A stretch of 25,556 nt of DNA from Prevotella sp. UBA2850 (GTDB taxonomy: Bacteria > Bacteroidota > Bacteroidia > Bacteroidales > Bacteroidaceae), in assembly GCA_002350805.1 (NCBI GenBank), contig DEFO01000053.1, positions 9,548-35,103 of the forward strand, given 5' to 3'. Under the pieces are notes generated by a model. It was not told where the DNA came from. It ran no database searches and worked only from the letters and a program-made list of their open reading frames with translations. A program made the translations under genes and the position numbers. Shown here one piece after another: positions 8,596 to 15,826 of the stretch. Each line of letters opens with the position of its first letter. Position 1 is the stretch's first letter.

Positions 8596-8868
8596 TTATA
8601 ACAGATAACCAATGTGATCAATAATCTCGTCTACCTGCTTGTAGAAGCTTTCCTCTAGTTCATTGTAATACTTTTTCGGCAGCATTCCCGGTTCGGGGTG
8701 CGACACTCTTCTGATGTAATCATCTTGTATAATAATGATGGACGAAAGCAAGGCATTCACATTTTCCATGTCAGGATTCCCACTAAGCGAGGTGGCAACG
8801 CATTCTGCAAACAGATCACTGCAAATGTTGTTAATCTTACGCTTCAAATCTCTTTTGTTAGTTGTCAT
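8596..8868 (-). CDS. Small conserved hypothetical protein, 90 aa
   Basis: First gene of the six-gene minus-strand operon. It encodes an all-helical-looking 90-residue protein with no signal peptide or membrane segment; it contains NICSDLFAECVATSLSG and ends ESFYKQVDEIIDHIGYLL. I do not recognise a named family, although it resembles small uncharacterised Bacteroidales proteins. The ATG at 8868 (MTTNKRDLKRK) is preferred over 8889 because it sits about 34 bases after the predicted transcription start. The gene ends 4 bases before the acyltransferase start. Confidence 0.75.
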   Translation of the reverse strand: MTTNKRDLKRKINNICSDLFAECVATSLSGNPDMENVNALLSSIIIIQDDYIRRVSHPEPGMLPKKYYNELEESFYKQVDEIIDHIGYLL

Positions 8869-8907
8869 TTTCTTGTTCCTTTCATTCATTTTGTATATTC
8901 CATGCTA

Positions 8908-8937
8908 CAAATTTAGAAAAATATTCTTGAATTGCAA
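8908..8937 (-). promoter_or_regulatory. Bacteroidota-type promoter for the 8868-2365 operon
   Basis: On the minus strand a -7 element TAAATTTG (8915-8908) fits the Bacteroidota consensus TAnnTTTG. A TTG at 8937-8935 lies 19 bases upstream, in place for the -33 element. The first gene begins at 8868, giving a leader of roughly 30-35 bases. It is back to back with the pfp promoter. Confidence 0.65.
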
Positions 8938-9010
8938 GTTTTTTGGCCCTTTTTTTCTTCGTCGTGACTGATTTTCATTCGTTTTCTTTCCATATTTCTC
9001 AGAAAATCAC

Positions 9011-9018
9011 TAATTTTG
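9011..9018 (+). promoter_or_regulatory. Promoter -7 element for pfp-GH25
   Basis: TAATTTTG matches TAnnTTTG and lies 55 bases before the pfp start codon. The -33 region is AT-rich (TTTTCTTTCC) without a clean TTTG, so strength cannot be judged. It shares the 8890-9073 gap with the divergent operon promoter. Confidence 0.6.
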
Positions 9019-9073
9019 CATTCGCAAATAGAGGAAACATAGGTTTAATATATCAATAAGTAGAAATCAGATT

Positions 9074-10717
9074 ATGGAAAAAAGTGCATTGCAAGTCCTG
9101 CGTACTGCCTATCAGCCCAAGTTGCCAAAGGCATTGCAGGGTCCGGTAAAGGTAAAAGAAGGTGAGCCTACCCAGAGTGCAGGCGATCAGGAGGAGATTC
9201 AGAAGCTGTTCCCCAACACTTACGGCATGCCCCTTGTCGAGTTCGAGCCAGGCGAGAATGCCAACCACGAGCCCATGAATGTCGGAATTATTCTTTCCGG
9301 TGGACAGGCTCCTGGCGGTCATAATGTCATCACCGGTATCTTTGATACCGTGAAGCGTCTCAACCCCGAGAACCGTGTCTATGGTTTCATCTTGGGTCCT
9401 GGCGGTCTGGTTGACCATCATTATATGGAGCTTACCAGCGAGATTGTCGACGAATACCGTAACACTGGCGGCTTCGACATGATTGGCTCTGGCCGTACCA
9501 AGCTCGAGAAAGAAGAGCAGTTCGAGAAAGGCCTCGAGATCATCCGTGAACTCAACATCAAAGCCATCGTTATCATCGGTGGTGACGACTCTAACACCAA
9601 CGCTTGCGTGCTGGCCGAGTATTATGCAGCCAAGAACTATGGCGTACAGGTCATCGGCTGCCCCAAGACCATCGACGGCGACCTGAAAAACGAGCAGATA
9701 GAGACCTCTTTCGGCTTCGATACTGCCTGTAAGACTTACTCTGAGCTCATCGGTAACATCGAGCGCGATTGTAACTCAGCCCGCAAATACTGGCACTTTA
9801 TCAAGGTCATGGGCCGTTCGGCCAGCCACATCGCCCTTGAGTGCGCCCTGCAGACCCAGCCTAACGTATGTCTCATCTCCGAGGAGGTAGAGAAAGAGGA
9901 TATGAGCCTGAACGACGTAGTCGACTACATTGCCGACTCTGTCATTCGCCGTGCTGCCGAGGGTAACAACTTCGGTACCGTCATCATCCCCGAGGGTATC
10001 ATCGAGTTCATTCCCGCCATCAAGCACCTCATCGCCCAGATGAACGATGTGCTCGCCATGCCCGAGGCCATGTACCTCAGCACCCTGCACAACGACCTCA
10101 TCGACTTCGTGAAGAGCCAGCTCACTGACGAGAACCTGCTTGTGTTCAACTCACTGCCCATCAACGTGGCCCGTCAGCTTGCCTTCGACCGTGACCCACA
10201 CGGCAACGTACAGGTGAGTAAGATTGAGACCGAGAAGCTCCTCGCCACGATGGTAGGCCAGCGCATAGAGAAGTTCAAGCGCTGGGGACGCTACAAGGGC
10301 AACTTCGCCACACAAACCCACTTCTTCGGTTACGAAGGCCGCTGCGCTGCTCCCTCTAACTTCGATGCCGACTACTGCTACGCCCTTGGTGTCAGTGCCG
10401 CACAGCTCATCGCCAACGGCAAAACCGGCTATATGGCCATCGTAAAGAACACCACCGCTCCCGCCGACGAGTGGAAGGCAGGTGGAGTGCCCATCACCAT
10501 GATGATGAACATGGAGCGTCGTAACGGTAAGATGAAGCCCGTCATCCGCAAGGCTCTCGTCGACCTCAACGGAGCACCTTTCAAGGCCTTCGCTGCTGCC
10601 CGCGACCGCTGGGCCTTCGAGACTGCCTACGTCTATCCTGGTCCTATCCAGTACTGGGGACCCTCTGAGGTTTGCGACCAACCCACCAAGACTCTGGCTC
10701 TTGAACAAGCAAAATAA
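9074..10717 (+). CDS. pfp: Diphosphate--fructose-6-phosphate 1-phosphotransferase (PPi-PFK)
   Basis: This 547-residue cytosolic enzyme interconverts fructose 6-phosphate and fructose 1,6-bisphosphate using pyrophosphate, so it can serve glycolysis or gluconeogenesis. The phosphate-donor loop is GIILSGGQAPGGHN (71-84). GGDDS (169-173) has the second Asp that marks PPi rather than ATP use, and PKTIDGDL (197-204) carries K198, also a PPi signature, and catalytic D201. MGRSASH (246-252) binds the sugar phosphate. The length fits the long plant-beta-like PFP class. The following GH25 gene overlaps its last 17 bases. The glucokinase at 19125 is the other upper-glycolysis gene in the window. Confidence 0.97.
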   Translation: MEKSALQVLRTAYQPKLPKALQGPVKVKEGEPTQSAGDQEEIQKLFPNTYGMPLVEFEPGENANHEPMNVGIILSGGQAPGGHNVITGIFDTVKRLNPENRVYGFILGPGGLVDHHYMELTSEIVDEYRNTGGFDMIGSGRTKLEKEEQFEKGLEIIRELNIKAIVIIGGDDSNTNACVLAEYYAAKNYGVQVIGCPKTIDGDLKNEQIETSFGFDTACKTYSELIGNIERDCNSARKYWHFIKVMGRSASHIALECALQTQPNVCLISEEVEKEDMSLNDVVDYIADSVIRRAAEGNNFGTVIIPEGIIEFIPAIKHLIAQMNDVLAMPEAMYLSTLHNDLIDFVKSQLTDENLLVFNSLPINVARQLAFDRDPHGNVQVSKIETEKLLATMVGQRIEKFKRWGRYKGNFATQTHFFGYEGRCAAPSNFDADYCYALGVSAAQLIANGKTGYMAIVKNTTAPADEWKAGGVPITMMMNMERRNGKMKPVIRKALVDLNGAPFKAFAAARDRWAFETAYVYPGPIQYWGPSEVCDQPTKTLALEQAK

Positions 10718-11540
10718 GAAACACACTACGACGCGAAGACGCTCTTCCCGCAGCCGGAAGAGCGTCTTCAGTCGTTATCCATCATGGGCATGGTGGATAG
10801 GAGGTGTCTTGGTCGTCGTCCTCTACATCTGGGCCTTCTACTATTTCTTCGTTGGTCCCACCGGCTTCCGCTGGCGCGCCCTCTACGGCGACCAGAAGTT
10901 CCCCGAGGGATACATGATTCACGGCATCGACATCAGCCATTATCAGGGTGATATCGACTGGGCTAAGCTCCAAAATGCCACCATCGAGGGACAGCCCCTC
11001 GGCTTCATCATGATCAAGGCTACCGAAGGGTCCAGCCGTATGGACGAAAACTTTAACGACAACTTCTATCAGGCTCGCGAATACGGATTTATCCGTGGTG
11101 CCTACCACTTCTGGAGCAACAAGTCGTCTGCCCGCGACCAAGCCTATTATTTCCTTAAACAGGTACATCTGGAGGAAGGCGACCTGCCCCCCGTGCTCGA
11201 TGTAGAGCACAAGCCCGAGGAGCGCTCTGTAGAGGATTTCCAGCGCGACATCCTTACCTGGCTTCACATTGTAGAAGACCGCTACCATGTCAAGCCCATC
11301 ATCTACACCTACTACAAATTCAAACTCAAGTACCTCAGCGACCGTCGCTTCGACAGCTATCCCTATTGGATAGCCCATTACTATGTCGACAAGGTAGAGT
11401 ACACGGGGCCTTGGAAGTTCTGGCAGCACACTGACGCCGGCCGCCTTCCAGGCATCAAGGGCTATGTCGACTTCAATATCTATAACGGCAGCTACTACGA
11501 CCTCCGCCAGCTCACCATCAATAAACTCAAGAACCAGTAG
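10701..11540 (+). CDS. Membrane-anchored GH25 lysozyme-like glycoside hydrolase
   Basis: This 279-residue protein has a very basic N-terminus (KKHTTTRRRSSRSRK), one transmembrane helix (about 28-51) and a GH25 muramidase domain (about 72-275) facing the periplasm. Expected active-site residues are present: D77 in HGIDISHYQGDIDW, E109 in IKATEGSS, and D167 and E169 in PPVLDVEH; WQHTDAG and YVDFN near the end are also typical. It should cleave the N-acetylmuramic acid-beta-1,4-N-acetylglucosamine bond of peptidoglycan. The start is inferred: TTG at 10701, inside the end of pfp, is the only usable start before the membrane helix, the next in-frame ATG being residue 72. A lysozyme co-transcribed with PPi-PFK has no obvious pathway reason. 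Confidence 0.92.
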   Translation: MNKQNKKHTTTRRRSSRSRKSVFSRYPSWAWWIGGVLVVVLYIWAFYYFFVGPTGFRWRALYGDQKFPEGYMIHGIDISHYQGDIDWAKLQNATIEGQPLGFIMIKATEGSSRMDENFNDNFYQAREYGFIRGAYHFWSNKSSARDQAYYFLKQVHLEEGDLPPVLDVEHKPEERSVEDFQRDILTWLHIVEDRYHVKPIIYTYYKFKLKYLSDRRFDSYPYWIAHYYVDKVEYTGPWKFWQHTDAGRLPGIKGYVDFNIYNGSYYDLRQLTINKLKNQ

Positions 11541-11574
11541 GGGGGACTTCCCCAAGTGAAAAGTGAGAAGTGAT

Positions 11575-11606
11575 AAGACCCTACCCAGCCTCCCCTAGAG
11601 GGGAGG
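11575..11606. repeat. REP-like palindromic element, copy 1
   Basis: The 20-mer AAGACCCTACCCAGCCTCCC (11575-11594) recurs exactly at 14108-14127. Here it runs into the short palindrome CCTCCCC-TAGA-GGGGAGG (11589-11606). At the second site the 20-mer is followed by its own full reverse complement instead. This suggests an interspersed extragenic palindromic family. Confidence 0.75.
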
Positions 11607-11745
11607 GGTGGTTACCCCTCAAGCCGGCAGGTCTCTCCCCCCTGGGGAGTCAGAGGAGGCTTCCTGGCAATAAAGAATGGATAATGGATAATTGTCTGTC
11701 GGCTAGAGTCTCAAGAGGCGGAGTATTGTCTACACTCCTACACTC

Positions 11746-11896
11746 CTACACTCCTAAAAACTTATCACTTATCACTTTTCACTTGGGAAAGCTCCTACAC
11801 TCCTTAAAACTTCTCACTCTTCACTTTTCACTTGGGAAAGCTTCTACACTCCTAAAAACTTATCACTTATCACTTCTCACTTTTCACTTGGGAAAG
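11746..11896. repeat. Three-copy 49-bp tandem repeat built of 7-bp units
   Basis: Copies begin at 11746, 11795 and 11844, exactly 49 bases (seven heptamers) apart. Each reads CTACACT, CCTaAAA, two to three ACTTNTC units, ACTTTTC, ACTTGGG, AAAG. The third copy has exactly one extra heptamer before ACTTTTC, so length change has happened in whole 7-bp steps. Confidence 0.88.
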
Positions 11897-11928
11897 TCCC
11901 TCCCTTAAAACACAACTTTTGTTAAAAA

Positions 11929-11960
11929 TTTGTGTAATTCCCCGGAGATGCTTATCTTTG
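11929..11960 (+). promoter_or_regulatory. Bacteroidota-type promoter for the 11988 gene
   Basis: TTTG at 11929-11932 and TATCTTTG at 11953-11960 are separated by 20 bases and match the -33/-7 consensus (TTTG, TAnnTTTG). The start codon at 11988 gives a leader of about 20 bases. The promoter begins just outside the repeat island. Confidence 0.75.
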
Positions 11961-11987
11961 TTCTCATATCCACCAACAACAAAGCCT

Positions 11988-12632
11988 ATGAAACGAATGC
12001 TTCTACTTTTCTCAGCTCTTTTGGGAACCTTTACCACACTCACCGCCAAGAAGGTGGAGCTTACCATCGACGGAACGGTGTCGCCTGGTCAGACCACCCT
12101 TTATATCATTATCAACGAAGACATTGAGCATGCCCGTCTCCTCCCCATCAACGATGGCCGTTTCTCAGTCACCGTCACCGTCGATGCCAATGCCTTTGTA
12201 CGGCTGCACGATTACAAAGAATGGCCTGAACGCAGCTCCTATGTCCTCATCCCCGACAGTCGTCACATCACTCTCGACCTCCGTCGCGGCACCATCACCG
12301 GCTCTCCCTGGTCCACCCGTCTGCAAGAAGCCATCCGAAAAATTCGTAACGCTAGTCCTGAGGGCTTCCATATCGATGTGTTCTCCGACGACCGCGATGC
12401 CTGGGCCCGTGCTCGTGAGGCCGAGCGCGACATGCGGGCTAAGATGGAGGCCGAACAGATAGAAATCATCGCCAAGGTGATGTCGGAAAATAAAAATAAC
12501 AATATCCCCGCATGGATAGCCTATTGCTATCCGCAGTTTTTCGACCGGGAGCTATCATCTTTTCTCAACACGAAAGCCAAATGGCGTAAGCACCCCATCC
12601 TCAATAAGAGAGAAGCTAAGGAGCGTCCGTGA
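11988..12632 (+). CDS. Secreted DUF4369-like protein lacking a thioredoxin domain
   Basis: This 214-residue protein starts with a signal peptide (MKRMLLLFSALLGTFTTLTA). A beta-rich region follows (about 22-110: VELTIDGTVSPGQTTLYII ... SSYVLIPDSRHITLDLRRG), then a charged helix (about 135-165) and a segment ending FDRELSSFLNTKAKW. The pattern resembles the N-terminal DUF4369-type half of Bacteroidota TlpA/AhpC-like thioredoxin proteins, but here the thioredoxin half is absent and the frame ends without an obvious continuation downstream. That family assignment is weak. The ATG at 11988 begins the signal peptide and follows a good promoter; the longer frame from 11919 would start inside that promoter. 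Confidence 0.7.
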   Translation: MKRMLLLFSALLGTFTTLTAKKVELTIDGTVSPGQTTLYIIINEDIEHARLLPINDGRFSVTVTVDANAFVRLHDYKEWPERSSYVLIPDSRHITLDLRRGTITGSPWSTRLQEAIRKIRNASPEGFHIDVFSDDRDAWARAREAERDMRAKMEAEQIEIIAKVMSENKNNNIPAWIAYCYPQFFDRELSSFLNTKAKWRKHPILNKREAKERP

Positions 12633-12741
12633 GGGTATGTGCCCTGTTCCAAAGAGGAGTGGGGGATGTCTCAAACCCCGAAAGCCCGCCTTACCAGTGC
12701 TCCATTTTCTATCTTGTCTGTCTTTTTAACTTGCTTTTCAG

Positions 12742-12771
12742 TTTGTATTTCAAATTAATTGTTTACCTTTG
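12742..12771 (+). promoter_or_regulatory. Bacteroidota-type promoter for the OMP gene
   Basis: TTTG at 12742-12745 and TACCTTTG at 12764-12771 are 18 bases apart, slightly short of the usual 19-21. The ATG at 12797 leaves a leader of about 20 bases. The rest of the 12633-12796 gap shows no clear hairpin terminator. Confidence 0.65.
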
Positions 12772-12796
12772 CCCGTGATTTAACTATTTAAACAGA

Positions 12797-13438
12797 ATGC
12801 GTATGAAAAAATTAGTGATGATGGCTGTGGCAGCGATGATGTCGCTCTCAGTCTTTGCACAGCATGAGGTGGGTTCGATAGCCCTCAAACCAATGGTAGG
12901 CCTGACACTGGCCAACTATACTGGATGTGACTTAAATACTGATATGAAGGCAGGACTGGCCGTAGGCATGGAAGCTGAATACCAGGCTACGCCGTTCTTC
13001 AGCATCTCGGCAGGTATGCTCTATGCCATGCAGGGTGCGAAGCTGAAGGTGAGCGGCTGGGGCGTGAACGTGGGTACGGTGAGCGCCAAGGCAGACTACC
13101 TGAACATTCCGGTGTTGGCTAATGTGTACGTGACGAAAGGACTGGCACTGAAGGCTGGTGTGCAGCTGGGATTGAACGTGGCTTCTGATATCGACGTGAA
13201 GACTTCATTCACGGATGGCAGTTATAACCTGGCCGACGTGAAGGACTATACGGAGTCGATGGCTTTCTCGATTCCTGTGGGTATCTCGTATGAGTATGAG
13301 GATTTCGTCATCGATGCCCGCTATAACATCGGTCTGACGGATGTCTATAAGAAGGATAACGTGATTACGAACCTGGCCCTGAAGGGTACGAAGAACAGTG
13401 TGATTCAGCTGACGCTGGGCTATAAGTTCGACCTGTAA
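12797..13438 (+). CDS. Outer-membrane beta-barrel (porin-like) protein
   Basis: This 213-residue protein starts with a signal peptide (MKKLVMMAVAAMMSLSVFA, cut before QHEVG). The rest is made of alternating hydrophobic/polar strands typical of an eight-stranded outer-membrane barrel (OMP_b-brl / PorT-like family): FFSISAGMLYAMQGAKL, LNIPVLANVYVTKGLALKAGVQLGL, FSIPVGISYEYEDFVIDARYNIGL and a final strand VIQLTLGYKFDL. The final strand ends in Leu rather than the common Phe. Start is ATG 12797 or, two codons later, 12803. Its cargo is unknown. It is 75 bases ahead of the UpxY-like gene, with possible leader structures between. Confidence 0.88.
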   Translation: MRMKKLVMMAVAAMMSLSVFAQHEVGSIALKPMVGLTLANYTGCDLNTDMKAGLAVGMEAEYQATPFFSISAGMLYAMQGAKLKVSGWGVNVGTVSAKADYLNIPVLANVYVTKGLALKAGVQLGLNVASDIDVKTSFTDGSYNLADVKDYTESMAFSIPVGISYEYEDFVIDARYNIGLTDVYKKDNVITNLALKGTKNSVIQLTLGYKFDL

Positions 13439-13449
13439 TAAAGAGAATG

Positions 13450-13507
13450 GCACTCCACGATAGTGCGTGGACAGGCCCTTTTCTTGTGATTCTTAGATAA
13501 AGAAAAG
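13450..13507 (+). other. Possible RNA structures between OMP and upxY-like genes
   Basis: Two overlapping 5-bp hairpins exclude each other: GCACT (13450-13454) with AGTGC (13462-13466), or CCACG (13455-13459) with CGTGG (13466-13470). Downstream, CTTTTCTT (13478-13485) is complementary to AAGAAAAG (13500-13507), the purine-rich stretch just before the start codon at 13514. This may be a weak terminator plus leader. All stems are short, so chance is possible. Confidence 0.35.
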
Positions 13508-13513
13508 AATGTA

Positions 13514-14083
13514 ATGAACGCTGTTCCCAACCAAACAGTGATAGAGGACGACGGCTGCCCGTGGTATGCCGTCCGCCTCTTTTCACTGAAACAGCAGGAG
13601 GTGGCGAATGCCTTTCAGGAGAAGGGCATCCAGTATTTCATTCCCATGCAGTATGTGGACTACCTTGACAAGGACGGGAAACGGCGCAGAAAGCTGGCAC
13701 CGGTGGTGCACAACCTGCTGTTCGTGAGGAAGAGCGTCGAGCAGAAGGTGATGAGACAGATAGTGGCCGACATCCCGTATAAGATGATGGTGATGAGGAA
13801 AATCAACAGCAATGACTTCTGTGAGATTCCCTCTAAACAGATGTACGACTTCTATGTGATGTGCAACCCTGACTTGCTGATCAACAAGTACATGTCGGAG
13901 GAGGAGGCGAAACTGAAGAAGGGTACCCGCGTGCTGGTGACAAACGGGCCGCTGAAAGGACTTACGGGCAAGCTGGTGAGACAGAGCCGCAAATACTACC
14001 TGCTGAAAGAGGTGCCGGGAATGGCAGTGATGATCAAGGTGACACGCTGGTGCTGCAAACCAATGGAAGAGGAAAAGAAATGA
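13514..14083 (+). CDS. UpxY/NusG-like transcription antiterminator (orphan)
   Basis: This 189-residue NusG paralogue has an NGN domain (about 16-110, beginning CPWYAVRLFSLKQQEVANAFQ) that would bind the RNA polymerase clamp. A KOW-type segment (about 135-168, KKGTRVLVTNGPLKGLTGKL) follows. In Bacteroidales, UpxY proteins are usually the first gene of a capsule or exopolysaccharide operon and prevent early termination in its leader. Here there is no polysaccharide operon: a convergent prfC follows after a hairpin. It may act on a distant locus, regulate the upstream OMP transcript, or be a relic. The gene appears intact, with no frameshift. It is not the housekeeping NusG, which normally sits beside secE and rplK. 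Confidence 0.88.
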   Translation: MNAVPNQTVIEDDGCPWYAVRLFSLKQQEVANAFQEKGIQYFIPMQYVDYLDKDGKRRRKLAPVVHNLLFVRKSVEQKVMRQIVADIPYKMMVMRKINSNDFCEIPSKQMYDFYVMCNPDLLINKYMSEEEAKLKKGTRVLVTNGPLKGLTGKLVRQSRKYYLLKEVPGMAVMIKVTRWCCKPMEEEKK

Positions 14084-14107
14084 CCTTAGGAGGGAAGTCA
14101 GAGGTTA

Positions 14108-14154
14108 AAGACCCTACCCAGCCTCCCATATGAGGGGAGGCTGGGTAGGGTCTT
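14108..14154. terminator. Perfect 20-bp hairpin, probable bidirectional terminator; REP-like copy 2
   Basis: The arm at 14108-14127 pairs perfectly with 14135-14154 around a 7-base loop. It lies between the convergent upxY-like and prfC stop codons, where a two-way terminator is expected. Flanking T-tracts are poor on both strands. The left arm is identical to 11575-11594, so it is also a dispersed repeat. Confidence 0.75.
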
Positions 14155-14181
14155 CTCAGTTCTCACATGATTCTAATCTTC

Positions 14182-15768
14182 TTAGAATTCGCTGGTGAAG
14201 TGGAACTTGATATGTTTGAAGTCTTCTTGTGCCATTTGTAAGACATAACCGGAGTCGGCGAGGAATACGTCGCGGCCGTCTTTGTCTTTGGCCATATATT
14301 GGTATTTGCGTTTCTTGAAGTTATCGAGCTCTTTCTCGTCGTCGGCCTCTATCCAGCACGCTTTATACAGATGGACGGGTTCCCAACGGCAGCGTGCGTT
14401 GTACTCGTTCTCCAGACGGTACTGGATGACCTCGAACTGCAGCTGACCAACGGTGCCGATGATCTTACGTCCGTTGAACTGGTTGACAAAGAGCTGGGCC
14501 ACACCTTCGTCCATGAGCTGGTCGATGCCTTTCTGCAACTGCTTGGCTTTCATGGGGTCGTCGTTCTCGATGTATTTGAACATCTCGGGCGAGAAAGAAG
14601 GCAGTCCGCGGAAGTGAAGCTGTTCGCCCTCGGTGAGGGTATCGCCAATCTTGAAGATGCCGTTGTCGGGCAGTCCGACAATGTCGCCGGGCCATGCCTT
14701 GTCGATAGTAGACTTGCGCTGTGCCATGAACTGTGTGGGCGATGAGAAGCGCACGCTCTTACCCTGACGCACCAGCAGGTAGGGCTGGTTGCGCACGAAC
14801 TTGCCGCTGCATACCTTGCAGAAGGCGATGCACGAGCGGTGGTTGGGGTCGATGTTAGCAGTGATCTTGAAGATGAAGCCGGTGAACTTGGGTTCCTCGG
14901 GACTGACCATGCGCTCTTCAGCTTTGGTCTGGCGGGGGCTGGGGGCTATCTGCACGAAGCAGTTGAGCAACTCCTGCACACCGAAGTTGTTGAGGGCGGA
15001 ACCGAAGAAGACGGGGGCGACCTCAGCCGAGCGGTAGGTCTCGACATCAAACTCGGGGTAGACGCCGTCGACAAGCTCCAGGTCCTCGCGTAGTTTGTCG
15101 GCATCTCTCTGTCCGATGATGCCATCGAGATCACTGGAGTCGAGCTCTACACTGACCTTCTCGGTGACGCGCTGCTTGTCGGGGGTGAAGAGGTCGAGCT
15201 TCTGTTCATAGATATTGTAGACACCCTTGAAACGGGCTCCCTGGTTGATGGGCCACGACAAGGGCCGCACCTTGATCTGCAGCTCTTGCTCGAGCTCGTC
15301 GAGCAGGTCGAAGGGGTCGCGTCCCTCACGGTCCATCTTGTTGATGAAGATGATGACGGGGGTGTTGCGCATGCGACACACATTCATGAGCTTGCGGGTC
15401 TGTGTCTCCACACCCTTGGCACCATCTACGACGATGATGGCTGAGTCAACGGCGGTGAGCGTGCGGTAGGTGTCCTCAGCAAAGTCCTGGTGACCCGGGG
15501 TGTCGAGGATATTCACTTTGTACTCGACGCCGCCTTCCTCGGGGGCATAGTCGAACTCCATGACCGAGGTGCTGACAGAGATACCACGCTGTTTCTCGAT
15601 ATCCATCCAGTCACTGGTGGCTGTCTTCTTGATTTTGTTGTTCTTAACGGCCCCGGCCACCTGTATCTGACCGCCGAAAAGCAGGAACTTCTCGGTGAGG
15701 GTGGTCTTACCAGCGTCGGGGTGGGAAATGATGGCGAAGGTACGCCTGCGTTCTATTTCTTGATTCAT
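14182..15768 (-). CDS. prfC: Peptide chain release factor 3 (RF3)
   Basis: This 528-residue translational GTPase recycles RF1 and RF2 from the ribosome after termination. Visible G motifs are SHPDAGKTT (15-23), RGISVSTSVMEFDY (switch I area), DTPGHQDFAEDTYR and INKMDREGRDPFDLLDE. Length and the C-terminal region (FEVIQYRLENEYNARC, ending FHFTSEF) match bacterial RF3 throughout. It is the last gene of the LysE-DUF4924-rfbD-vanX-like group, starting 58 bases after the dipeptidase stop. A small inverted repeat (TTAAC/GTTAA, 15806-15820) lies in that gap. I found no clear own promoter. Confidence 0.98.
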   Translation of the reverse strand: MNQEIERRRTFAIISHPDAGKTTLTEKFLLFGGQIQVAGAVKNNKIKKTATSDWMDIEKQRGISVSTSVMEFDYAPEEGGVEYKVNILDTPGHQDFAEDTYRTLTAVDSAIIVVDGAKGVETQTRKLMNVCRMRNTPVIIFINKMDREGRDPFDLLDELEQELQIKVRPLSWPINQGARFKGVYNIYEQKLDLFTPDKQRVTEKVSVELDSSDLDGIIGQRDADKLREDLELVDGVYPEFDVETYRSAEVAPVFFGSALNNFGVQELLNCFVQIAPSPRQTKAEERMVSPEEPKFTGFIFKITANIDPNHRSCIAFCKVCSGKFVRNQPYLLVRQGKSVRFSSPTQFMAQRKSTIDKAWPGDIVGLPDNGIFKIGDTLTEGEQLHFRGLPSFSPEMFKYIENDDPMKAKQLQKGIDQLMDEGVAQLFVNQFNGRKIIGTVGQLQFEVIQYRLENEYNARCRWEPVHLYKACWIEADDEKELDNFKKRKYQYMAKDKDGRDVFLADSGYVLQMAQEDFKHIKFHFTSEF

Positions 15769-15826
15769 TGTTCGATGTGTATGTTCTAATTGTGGGAGTA
15801 ACGTATTAACTCCTTGTTAATCCTTT

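Larger units (their letters stand above)
11540..11904. repeat. Composite repeat island bounded by a 38-bp inverted repeat
   Basis: This gene-free stretch starts at the GH25 stop codon. Its ends are inverted copies of each other: 11540-11577 matches the reverse complement of 11866-11903 at 36 of 38 positions by eye. Between them lie a palindromic REP-like block (11575-11606), a second GC-rich hairpin near 11635-11650, two ATGGATA heptamers (11677-11690), three 8-bp TACACTCC units (11731-11754) and a 49-bp tandem repeat (11746-11896). No transposase and no clear target-site duplication are visible. It could be a MITE-like element or an accretion of simple repeats. I see no gene in it, despite an open frame at 11570-11908. 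Confidence 0.7.

Noticed and set aside
10782..11555. Long minus-strand open frame of 257 codons
   Set aside because: It is antisense to the well-supported GH25 gene; its protein shows no recognisable motif and reflects codon bias of the real gene.
11746..11896. Possible CRISPR array from regularly spaced 49-bp repeats
   Set aside because: There are no unique spacers between the units; the copies are directly adjacent and built of 7-bp steps. No cas gene is in the window.
11570..11908. Open frame of 112 codons across the repeat island
   Set aside because: It translates the tandem repeat (recurring SLITFHLGK-type peptides) and has no promoter or homology; a by-product of repeats.
13450..13470. 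H-type pseudoknot formed by the two overlapping hairpins
   Set aside because: The connecting loops would be zero bases long, which is not sterically workable at full stem length; alternative hairpins are the simpler reading.
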